Source: Nitrospirota bacterium (GTDB lineage Bacteria > Nitrospirota > Thermodesulfovibrionia > Thermodesulfovibrionales > UBA6898). Taken from it: 64,000 nucleotides of DNA. The DNA lies in assembly GCA_016215155.1 (NCBI GenBank), contig JACRLQ010000008.1, positions 702 to 64,701 of the forward strand. The letters are read 5' to 3'. Numbering within the stretch: the first letter of the stretch is position 1; each line of letters starts with the position of its first letter. A program made the translations under genes and the position numbers. The notes beneath the pieces were generated by a model. It was given only the letters and a program-made list of their open reading frames with translations. It ran no database searches and was not told the origin of the DNA. Of this stretch, positions 39,741-46,745 are shown piece after piece.

Positions 39741-39947
39741 ATGTCGACAACTACTATTTCTCCGAAGTTCCAGGTCGTGATACCCAAGGACGTCAGGGAA
39801 AAGCTTAGTCTTAAATCCGGACAGAAGATGTCCGTTGTCACAAAAGGGGGGGTCATCTATTTCATCCCTGAAAAACCTCTGGCCTCATTCAGGGGCTTTT
39901 TGAAAGGCATGGATACCGGCGGCATCAGAGAAGAGGAGGAACGTTAA
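39741..39947 (+). CDS. AbrB/MazE-type antitoxin (VapB-like)
   Basis: 68 residues from the ATG at 39741, which has TTGGAGGA 6 bases upstream (an in-frame ATG at 39699 has none). STTTISPKFQVVIPKDVREKLSLKSGQKMSVVTKGGVIYFIP is a classic AbrB swapped-hairpin domain. The short acidic tail (GGIREEEER) would bind the toxin. The last base of the stop is the first base of the vapC ATG. Confidence 0.88.
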   Translation: MSTTTISPKFQVVIPKDVREKLSLKSGQKMSVVTKGGVIYFIPEKPLASFRGFLKGMDTGGIREEEER

Positions 39948-40315
39948 TGCTCCTTATTGATTCCTCGGGCTGGATCGAGTTTTTTACTGAAGGGCCCCTG
40001 GCCGATGAGTATGCGAGGCGCCTTAAGGACCCCTCGAAAATCATTACGCCCACGATAGTCCTTTATGAGGTATACAAAAAGATAAAACGCGAAAGGACCG
40101 AAGAAGATGCGCTGACAGCCGTTTCCCTTATGAAAGGGACTTCTGTGGTTGCCCTCAGTGAAAGCATCGCCCTTTTCGCCGCCGACCTCGGCATCAAGCA
40201 TTCCCTACCGATGGCTGACGCTATTGTTTATGCCACTGCCATGGAGAACAATTGCAAAGTTGTGACCGGCGATTCGCATTTCAGGGGTCTGGACAGGGTT
40301 GTTTTTGTTTCCTGA
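39947..40315 (+). CDS. vapC: PIN-domain toxin (VapC-like)
   Basis: 122 residues. PIN acidic residues: D4 in MLLIDSSGWIEF, the Glu in ITPTIVLYEVYK, and the two Asp in LPMADAIVYATAM and KVVTGDSHF. Typical VapC length. Expected to cleave tRNA or other RNA. Translationally coupled to the AbrB-type antitoxin. Confidence 0.88.
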   Translation: MLLIDSSGWIEFFTEGPLADEYARRLKDPSKIITPTIVLYEVYKKIKRERTEEDALTAVSLMKGTSVVALSESIALFAADLGIKHSLPMADAIVYATAMENNCKVVTGDSHFRGLDRVVFVS

Positions 40316-40354
40316 AGCGTTGTTTTTCCAGATCTTAGACTTTTAGCTTTGAAT

Positions 40355-40395
40355 TTCCACCCTTCCTGGCTTTCTGACTTCCGTGCTATTTTGTT
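40355..40395. repeat. Short CTTCC-polarity repeat block
   Basis: CCCTTCCTGGCTTTCTGACTTCCGTGCTATTTTG carries the same modules as the blocks at 1051-1240 and 39625-39680. It lies between vapC and the winged-helix gene. Confidence 0.45.
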
Positions 40396-40399
40396 GTGA

Positions 40400-41707
40400 T
40401 TATATCTTTGCCTTAACATTATCCACAATATCAAAATAGCCTCTACATACCTTGATAAAGTCAGGATGAAGTGCAAGGACATGTTCAGCAAACCCATCCG
40501 GTAGGTTTTGAATTGTTTCTCCATCTCTTAGTGCTTCTGTAACTAAGAAAGTAGAAATTGGCTGTTTCTTCATTGATATCCATTCCTTTGCAAAGCGTTC
40601 AACTCCATTGGCCATTGCATCATAATTCTCGATATGTTTTCTTATTGCATAAGTCGCCCTTCTAACATTGATAAATTCTGGTGCATCGTGAAGCTTTTGA
40701 CTGACTGCATATTCTGGGTATCCGTACTTCTTACGAATCTCCTTCCATATTTGTTTGACTGTTAGAGGGGAGGGTGCTTTATCAAGAACTTCATATACTA
40801 TCTGGAACTTGTCCTTTCTCTCACCTTTTTTTCCAAAAGCATCGAGTCCTACCTGAAACTTTAAATGTCCGACAAAGCCATCATACTCAAGCAATAATTG
40901 CTTTAGAGAATATTCATTCAAATTTCCAGTGTCAAAATTCAGCTGCGCGAGCTTTACCATTAGGAATTTAGTGTCAGAAATTGAGTCAAGTTCTCGCAGA
41001 CAATGTCCACATGCATCGGCAATCTGATTCATTTTTGAAGGCACCGAAAACTTTGCACGAAGCATAAACGTGCCAGGCCCTATAATAATGAATCTTTTGT
41101 CATAAGTAAGCTTTGTGTGAATAAGCCGATTGAAATCCCCAACTTCGGGCTCGTTGAATTGCTCCTTATAAAGCACTGCAATTTCCTCAAAGTGCATGGG
41201 CTCGCTGAAACGATTCATTATGAACTCAATCCGATCACAATATGTCAGCCTACCAAGAGAGATGACTTCATCCCTAATAATTTCTATATGTTCTCGGTTG
41301 ATTAGATAATGTGCAAGGTATTCCTGAGATATGTTACCAAGTGAACCTGCAATGCAGGAGTAGAATTCCTTTTCATTCATGGGGAACCCGCATGCTAAAG
41401 CCGCTACCCTTATGTGACGATTAATAGCCTCTATTCCATCATTTTCGAGATTAGTCAAAAAGAGGTTATCAACGACCTTATAGCGGGAGGGATATCCCTC
41501 AGACATGATCTTGAAGAGGAATCCAAGCTCCCGTTTGCTTCCTGATGCAAAGAATGAATCTTGAGTAAGGTCTATGACGCTAACAATCCCCTTATAGTTG
41601 AGCAGAATTCTTTCTAGATTTTCAATTATTAGACCAAGCGACGCATTTCTGTGGATCCTCGCGGTAACTCCGGGGACACATCCCATTTTCTGCGACTCCG
41701 GTACCAT
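40400..41707 (-). CDS. Unrecognised protein with repeated winged-helix (HARE-HTH-like) domains
   Basis: 435 residues, noticeably more AT-rich than all neighbours, which suggests recent transfer. At least two segments have the winged-helix pattern ending in G-x-x-T/Y-x-Φ: MHFEEIAVLYKEQFNE...DKRFIIIGPGTFML (about residues 170-215) and LTVKQIWKEIRKKYGYPEYA...FINVRRATYAI (about 315-365). The N-terminal part (ENLERILLNYKGIVSVIDL...RYKVVDNLFL) may be a third. This resembles HARE-HTH/RNAP-delta-like modules that read DNA or restriction status. The frame is open upstream of the only ATG, without a clear ribosome-binding site, so the gene could be N-terminally truncated. No enzyme domain is visible. 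Confidence 0.6.
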   Translation of the reverse strand: MVPESQKMGCVPGVTARIHRNASLGLIIENLERILLNYKGIVSVIDLTQDSFFASGSKRELGFLFKIMSEGYPSRYKVVDNLFLTNLENDGIEAINRHIRVAALACGFPMNEKEFYSCIAGSLGNISQEYLAHYLINREHIEIIRDEVISLGRLTYCDRIEFIMNRFSEPMHFEEIAVLYKEQFNEPEVGDFNRLIHTKLTYDKRFIIIGPGTFMLRAKFSVPSKMNQIADACGHCLRELDSISDTKFLMVKLAQLNFDTGNLNEYSLKQLLLEYDGFVGHLKFQVGLDAFGKKGERKDKFQIVYEVLDKAPSPLTVKQIWKEIRKKYGYPEYAVSQKLHDAPEFINVRRATYAIRKHIENYDAMANGVERFAKEWISMKKQPISTFLVTEALRDGETIQNLPDGFAEHVLALHPDFIKVCRGYFDIVDNVKAKI

Positions 41708-41791
41708 AGGCGATTCATAAAGAAGGGATGAAACTATCAGGCTTATCTTTAAATACTTGCCTTTGTGTATCCGTTGGGATACTATAGAGGT

Positions 41792-42097
41792 ATGATCGAG
41801 GTTCGCCAGACCGAGATATACGCCAAATGGTTTAATGCCTTGCGCGACAGACAGGCTCGTGTCCGCATTGATATACGCATACGCCGCTTGTCGATAGGCA
41901 ACTTCGGTGATGTCAAGCCGGTTGGTGAGGGAGTCTCTGAATTACGAATCGATCATGGTCCCGGCTATCGGGTGTATTTTGTCCAGCGAGACCAGGAACT
42001 TGTAATTTTACTGGCTGGTGGTGACAAGCGCACACAGGCGGCCGATATCAAAACCGCTATACAATTATCGCGGGCACTTAAGGAGGACTGGGCATGA
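41792..42097 (+). CDS. RelE/HigB-type toxin (addiction-module killer protein)
   Basis: 101 residues from the ATG at 41792. IEVRQTEIYAKWFNALRDRQARVRIDIRIRRLSIGNFGDVKPVGEGVSELRIDHGPGYRVYFVQR matches the HigB-like killer family of the RelE superfamily; LLAGGDKRTQAADIKTA closes the fold. The antitoxin ATG overlaps its end by 4 bases. A promoter-like TTGCCT...TACTAT sits directly before the ATG, which may mean a very short leader. Confidence 0.87.
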   Translation: MIEVRQTEIYAKWFNALRDRQARVRIDIRIRRLSIGNFGDVKPVGEGVSELRIDHGPGYRVYFVQRDQELVILLAGGDKRTQAADIKTAIQLSRALKEDWA

Positions 42098-42393
42098 AAA
42101 AGACGAAAGTCAAAACAACGCCGTGGGATGCGTCCGAACATCTCAAAACAGAAGAGGACATGGCGGCATATCTGGAAGTTGCTATTGAGGACGGCGATCC
42201 GGTTGTGATCTCGGCCGCAATCGGAGATATAGCCCGCGCTAAAGGAATGTCGCAGATTGCCCGTGAAACAGGGCTTGGCCGCGAAAGTCTTTACAAGGCT
42301 CTTTCACCAGGCGGAAATCCTGAGTTTGCTACTATACTGAAGGTTGTGCGCGCCTTAGGGCTGAAGTTCCACGTCGAGGCCGCTGCTCATTAA
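42094..42393 (+). CDS. HTH antitoxin of the HigB-type pair
   Basis: 99 residues. The family signature is PWDASEHLKTEEDMAAYLEVAIEDGDPVVISAAIGDIARAKGMSQIARETGLGRESLYKALS, with an XRE-like helix-turn-helix at MSQIARETGLGRESLYKAL, followed by NPEFATILKVVRALG. Toxin precedes antitoxin, the normal order for this killer/antidote type. Confidence 0.88.
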   Translation: MKKTKVKTTPWDASEHLKTEEDMAAYLEVAIEDGDPVVISAAIGDIARAKGMSQIARETGLGRESLYKALSPGGNPEFATILKVVRALGLKFHVEAAAH

Positions 42394-42453
42394 AACCGCA
42401 CCGCTTTGTTTTCCTGGTTTAGAGATGATGGGGTCAAATCTGATTTAACCACG

Positions 42454-44844
42454 ATGTCAAAACACTTCAAGCGACTATTACTATCCTTTGCCGTCCTGGC
42501 CGCCTGCTGTCTGCCCGCGGCCGGCATGGCTGCGTCTTTATCTGCGCCGTTTGGCGCCCTGGCGACTATTGACATTTCCGGCCTGAGGACATTTCTCGAT
42601 ACCCTTCCCCCCGACGAAAAAGATGAACAGATTCGTGACTGGGCCCTGTATGGGCTCAGAAGCGTCCTCGGCCTGACCTCGACCGATGAAATGCCGGTCC
42701 GTCATCCCGCGCTTAAGGCTTCCCTCCCCGGCGAGGTGTCTCCGGGCAGGGTCTTTCAGATGACTTCGAAGGAATGGGGGTTTGTCGTTGCGCCTGAACT
42801 CATAAGCAACAAACCTATGCTCGGCAGGCTCATGGACGGCAAATACGCGTCCTGCAACTGCCTGCCAAAGACAGTCTCCCTTTTCACCTATTCCGCCGAT
42901 ACATCATCGGCTGCTATCAGCATTGCCTTTGCAGGCTCTGTAGATGCAAAAGACCTGTTTACGCCGGAATACGGGTATCATTCCGAAACGGTCAGTACGC
43001 CGGCAGACTTAAGGAAATTCGCCGCCGCTGTTGATGATGTGGTCAGCTTTCAGTGGCAGTCCGGAAGCGTCCTGATCGGCGGACGAAAATATGCAAAGGA
43101 CGCGCGACGGCCATTGACCGTGGAGGAAATCGCAGCACTCTATCAGGCGTACAATGCGCCTGCCGCCGTCAGCGCGGCCGGAAAATCAAAGGCCCCTCCC
43201 CAGCCTTCAGAAACGACCGTCGGTTTTTCTCTCGACCCGAAGATGAATTATGAGGCGTTTGGGGAAGATATCAGGGGTATTGAACTCTTGCCTTCCGTGG
43301 CAAAACACGCCGCCGACCCTTCCTTTTCGGCGCTGCTGTCCCGGCATCGTTCCGATTTTATCGCTATCGGCGAGCATCTCAAAAATAAGCATGACATCAG
43401 GCCGTTCCTTGCTTTGCGCAGCCGCTACGAAGAGGCGCACGGAGCGGCGGAGGCGCGGCTCAGAGACGCGCTTAAGCATATTCAGGACAGAAACAGCTAC
43501 CTGGCAACGCGTTATAACGGCAAATTGCAGGGGACCAGCCTGGGTATGATATTGTTTTACACTGACCTGATCGCCAAGCTCTGGAGCCTCGACTATGGAG
43601 GAATGGCGCCGACTTCAGTCAGGGGCTTCCGCAGGATGCTGGAGATCAAGATCCCAAAGCTCTACTGGGACGAGCTTTTGCGACTGCCAAAAACAAGACT
43701 CTGGTTCGGACTGCGAAAGGAAGGCTTCGAGCTTTACGGCAATAAAATCCTGTTACAGCCGGTCGCCACCAGGGTGTACGCCGCTTCTTCCGACCCGGCG
43801 CATCCGGGCAGGGAAAGCAGGCCCAATTATCAAAGCAGCGAATTCATGGGATGGTGGGATACTCATTATGAGGCGATGGCAGCTGCCGAGCCGTATTACC
43901 ATACACTGGATCAGATCCAGAAATGGAGTTGTATCTTTTTGGTGCTGAAGGAAAAAAAGTCTCATGCCCTTGATTTTCTCCTGAACGTTCGGGTCCGGAG
44001 CGACCTGGATTTCGAAGCCTGGAATAAAAGCGAGACGAAAACCGTGAAAATCGGGATACCCTTTCTGGAAAGAGGCAAGCACGGTTGTACAACGGAATGC
44101 CTCCCGCTGTTAGGCTCCAGAAGCTATCCCTTTATGGATGGTTATTATATGTTAAGCGGAGGCGTTACGCTCGCATCGCGGAAAGACATCCTGGCAAAAA
44201 TAGGGGACCATGACGCAAGGGGGAACGAAACGCATGCCCTGTCGCCGGAAGAGCATCCGGCAGGCGCGGGAGCTTTGCCCGGGGGCGGAAGCGCCCCCCG
44301 AAGAGCTTCCGGCCATAGGGCCCCTGCGGATGCCTTTACACCGCCGGCTCAGGGAATGAGTCCGGAAAAGCGGACTTCAGGCGCGGTCTCAGAGCCGGCA
44401 CGGCGGGCAGGGCGAGGGCCGGCCCCGGTTGAAGACAGAGCGCGTCGGGCCGCCGACCGGAAATACGGCACATTCTCGGCGGAAATAAGGCAGGGCGCAG
44501 TCAGGCTGGGGTGGACAAAAGGATCTTCACTCGCCCCGCACGAGCTTGTTGCGTCACTCGCCGCCTTGCAGGAAGCAGATAAAAAGGGCGGCAAGGGTGA
44601 AGAGATATTCAGCGGCATTGCCGAGGTCCGGTCAGTGGTGCGAGTGAAAAAGTGGAATCTATACGTGGTCAAAACAGCGGCAAGCGGGGATGAATGGATC
44701 TACCTCGCGGTCAATCCCGTAAAGGCGGACGAATATCCGGCCAGAGCTGCGGCTGCATTTCTCGAAGCCGATATCTTCGGCGCCAAACTGATAGACGACG
44801 GTTCCGCCCGCAAACTCGCCGTCGGCAATCCGGTAGTGAGATAG
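42454..44844 (+). CDS. Large secreted protein of unknown function
   Basis: 796 residues from the ATG at 42454; no convincing ribosome-binding site precedes it, and upstream in-frame starts give an extra non-signal tail. Residues 1-26 are a signal peptide (AACCLPAAGMAAS). Residues about 30-560 are globular without a domain I know. They include a Cys pair in KYASCNCLPK and one in KHGCTTECLP, and a WW-aromatic segment (FMGWWDTHYEAM). About 590-680 is an Ala/Pro/Arg-rich linker. A final domain of about 120 residues (YGTFSAEIRQGAVRLGW...) follows. GC content matches the core genome. It has no obvious partner; the preceding genes are a toxin-antitoxin pair. Confidence 0.7.
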   Translation: MSKHFKRLLLSFAVLAACCLPAAGMAASLSAPFGALATIDISGLRTFLDTLPPDEKDEQIRDWALYGLRSVLGLTSTDEMPVRHPALKASLPGEVSPGRVFQMTSKEWGFVVAPELISNKPMLGRLMDGKYASCNCLPKTVSLFTYSADTSSAAISIAFAGSVDAKDLFTPEYGYHSETVSTPADLRKFAAAVDDVVSFQWQSGSVLIGGRKYAKDARRPLTVEEIAALYQAYNAPAAVSAAGKSKAPPQPSETTVGFSLDPKMNYEAFGEDIRGIELLPSVAKHAADPSFSALLSRHRSDFIAIGEHLKNKHDIRPFLALRSRYEEAHGAAEARLRDALKHIQDRNSYLATRYNGKLQGTSLGMILFYTDLIAKLWSLDYGGMAPTSVRGFRRMLEIKIPKLYWDELLRLPKTRLWFGLRKEGFELYGNKILLQPVATRVYAASSDPAHPGRESRPNYQSSEFMGWWDTHYEAMAAAEPYYHTLDQIQKWSCIFLVLKEKKSHALDFLLNVRVRSDLDFEAWNKSETKTVKIGIPFLERGKHGCTTECLPLLGSRSYPFMDGYYMLSGGVTLASRKDILAKIGDHDARGNETHALSPEEHPAGAGALPGGGSAPRRASGHRAPADAFTPPAQGMSPEKRTSGAVSEPARRAGRGPAPVEDRARRAADRKYGTFSAEIRQGAVRLGWTKGSSLAPHELVASLAALQEADKKGGKGEEIFSGIAEVRSVVRVKKWNLYVVKTAASGDEWIYLAVNPVKADEYPARAAAAFLEADIFGAKLIDDGSARKLAVGNPVVR

Positions 44845-44859
44845 TTGACCCGGATAGTC

Positions 44860-44925
44860 CAGAAGTCTGAAGTCCCCTGATGCGGAAGGCTGAAGCGCGG
44901 AAGTCCGGGCAATAAGAGCTGAAGC
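44860..44925. repeat. GGAAG-type repeat remnant
   Basis: GAAGTCTGAAGTCCCCTGATGCGGAAGGCTGAAGCGCGGAAGTCC carries the GCGCGGAAGTC module seen at 39510-39540. It lies just after the stop of the large secreted protein gene. Confidence 0.45.
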
Positions 44926-44952
44926 ATATCCGGAAATATCCGGGAATAAAAT

Positions 44953-44982
44953 AAGGGGCGGAATTTCTCCCGCCCCTTTAAA
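44953..44982. terminator. Terminator downstream of metF, possibly bidirectional
   Basis: GGGGCGG...CCCGCCCC hairpin at 44955-44976. On the minus strand it is followed by TTATTTTATT, so it serves the metF operon, whose last stop is 18 bp away. On the plus strand it is followed by TTTAAAAG and may also end the 42454-44844 transcript. Confidence 0.7.
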
Positions 44983-44999
44983 AGTCAGATAATAAACAG

Positions 45000-45977
45000 C
45001 TACTCGGCAAATGCAGGTCTTGGGTATAACCCCGCGGCCTTTACTATACCCTCGATCGCGCTTTCCCATTCGATCGCCTGGATATGGACGCCCTTTATGC
45101 CAGGCGTCTCAAGCACCTGATGGATCAGCTCTATTGAAAGCTTTATTCCCTCCGCCTCCTGGAGTTCCCGCGCCTTTTTCTTGTCGTCGCCCGCCGCCTC
45201 TTTGGCCTTGTTCATCCTGTCGATAAGCGCCTTGGGCACCGACACCCCGGCAACCGACGAATCCATATATTTAAGCATCATCGCCGACTTGGGGACTATT
45301 ATACCGCCAAGAATGGCTGTGCGTTCATGCAGCCCCATATTGACGATCTTGGCCATCTGGGCCCTGAAGAGTTCGATGTCATAGATGCCCTGTGTCTGTA
45401 TGAAATCGGCCCCGGCGTTTACCTTCTTGAGCAGGTTCATCGGTCTGATATCTATCGGATCTCCCATTGGGGTCCACGAGGCGCCTATAAAAAACTTCGG
45501 CGCGACCTCGAGTTTATCGCCGCCTTCCTGCAGGCCCTCGTCCCGCATCTTTTTGAGGATACCCACGAGTTGGCAGGTGTCAACGTCATAGACGTTTTTG
45601 GCCCCCGGATGGCCCTTCAGTCTCCCCGCGGCGCTGAATACCTGGTGGTCGCCCGCGAGACAGAGGCAGTTTTTGAGCCCAAGCGCCGCGGCGCCGAGCA
45701 GGTCAGCCTGGATCGCTATCCTGTTTCGGTCCCTGCAGGTCATCTGCATCACGGGCTCAAGGCCTTCTCTTAAGGCCAGGACGGCCGCGGCTATACTCGA
45801 AATACGCACAACAGCGGTCTGGCAGTCGGTTATGTTCGCCGCGTCGCAGAACCCTTTGAGCTCTTTCGCCTTCTTTATGACCTCATGGCCGTCGGCTGAC
45901 ATCGGCGGGCCAAGCTCCGCGGTGACCGCAGGCTGGCCGCTTAGGATTACTTTTTCGAGATTGCTTCCGCTTTTCAT
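45000..45977 (-). CDS. metF: Methylenetetrahydrofolate reductase
   Basis: 325 residues. Reduces methylene-THF to methyl-THF with an FAD-bound TIM barrel. Seen: VTAELGPPMSADGHEVIKKAKELKG, CLAGDHQ, DVDTCQLVGILKKM, FFIGASWTPMGDP, NAGADFIQTQGIYDIELF and ILGGIIVPKSAMMLKYM. It differs from E. coli MetF and matches the short form that works with MetV in acetogens. GGAGG lies 10 bases before the ATG, which shares a base with the metV stop. Confidence 0.93.
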   Translation of the reverse strand: MKSGSNLEKVILSGQPAVTAELGPPMSADGHEVIKKAKELKGFCDAANITDCQTAVVRISSIAAAVLALREGLEPVMQMTCRDRNRIAIQADLLGAAALGLKNCLCLAGDHQVFSAAGRLKGHPGAKNVYDVDTCQLVGILKKMRDEGLQEGGDKLEVAPKFFIGASWTPMGDPIDIRPMNLLKKVNAGADFIQTQGIYDIELFRAQMAKIVNMGLHERTAILGGIIVPKSAMMLKYMDSSVAGVSVPKALIDRMNKAKEAAGDDKKKARELQEAEGIKLSIELIHQVLETPGIKGVHIQAIEWESAIEGIVKAAGLYPRPAFAE

Positions 45978-46693
45978 TATTTCTTACCTCCGGCAGAATC
46001 AGTATTGGCGGCTTCTTTCTCCTCGTATGCCCTGATATGCTCAAGCGACACCCGCCGGGGCCCGCCGTCCCTTGAGGTCGACCAGTTGCGCGCAGGCTGT
46101 ATCTCCGCGAGCTTTTCGAGGGTGCCGAGCTTCTTCATCCTCTCGACGATAAGGTACCACGCGCAGTCCACGTCCTTGCTGATTTCGCACTTGCCCTTGT
46201 TTGTGCCGCCGCAGGGCCCGTTCATCAGGGTCTTCGAACACCTGGCGATGGGGCAGATGCCGCCGGTCAGATGCAGGATGCAGTTTCCGCAGCCGGCGCA
46301 GAGTTCCACGAAATTGCCCGGCGACTCGACCGCTCCATAAAATGAGGTGTTGACGCCGGGATAGACCGGGATCGTGCCCGTCCGGTCGGACAGGAAATTC
46401 ACCCCGACACCGCAGGCGGTCGAGAGGATCAAGTCATACTTTTTCAGGTCTTCCATGACCGGCTCAAAATACTCCGGTTCACAGTGCCTCATTACGGAAG
46501 AGAAATCCACGGCGATGTCCTTCCCTTCCTGCGCCGCCCGCATCCGAAGAAGCGTCGCGATGGTCTCGGCCTCTTTTTCTCCGCCGGCATGGCAGATGGC
46601 CACGCAGGTGTTGCAGCCGAAGACCAGGACTTTTTTGAAGCCTTTGATCATGTCCCAGATTTCGTCGATTGATTTTTGTGATCCAACAATCAT
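45977..46693 (-). CDS. metV: MetV-type methylenetetrahydrofolate reductase partner (zinc-finger/Fe-S protein)
   Basis: 238 residues from the ATG at 46693, with AAGGAG 8 bases upstream (an in-frame ATG at 46729 lies in a repeat and is rejected). It has CNTCVAICHAGGEKEAETIATLL and a Cys-rich C-terminal domain, CAGCGNCILHLTGGICPIARCSKTLMNGPCGGTNKGKCE...CAWYLIVERM, the MTHFR C-terminal domain. MetV binds MetF and carries a metal centre. In acetogens the MetFV pair sits with Hdr/MvhD proteins; here the upstream gene supplies an MvhD domain. Confidence 0.9.
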   Translation of the reverse strand: MIVGSQKSIDEIWDMIKGFKKVLVFGCNTCVAICHAGGEKEAETIATLLRMRAAQEGKDIAVDFSSVMRHCEPEYFEPVMEDLKKYDLILSTACGVGVNFLSDRTGTIPVYPGVNTSFYGAVESPGNFVELCAGCGNCILHLTGGICPIARCSKTLMNGPCGGTNKGKCEISKDVDCAWYLIVERMKKLGTLEKLAEIQPARNWSTSRDGGPRRVSLEHIRAYEEKEAANTDSAGGKK

Positions 46694-46714
46694 AGTCCTG
46701 CTCCTTTTTTGTTG

Positions 46715-46742
46715 GTAGGGGCAATTCATGAATTGCCCCTAC
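46715..46742. repeat. 28-bp perfect palindrome (GTAGGGGC family)
   Basis: Bases 46715-46742 form a perfect palindrome whose left half is GTAGGGGCAATTCA. It lies in the 52-bp gap between the oxidoreductase stop (46746) and the metV start (46693). The same GTAGGGGC ends bound the repeat in the Y1 transposase remnant at 2397-2481. In the transcript it would form a strong hairpin just upstream of the metV ribosome-binding site. Confidence 0.8.
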
Positions 46743-46745
46743 GAT

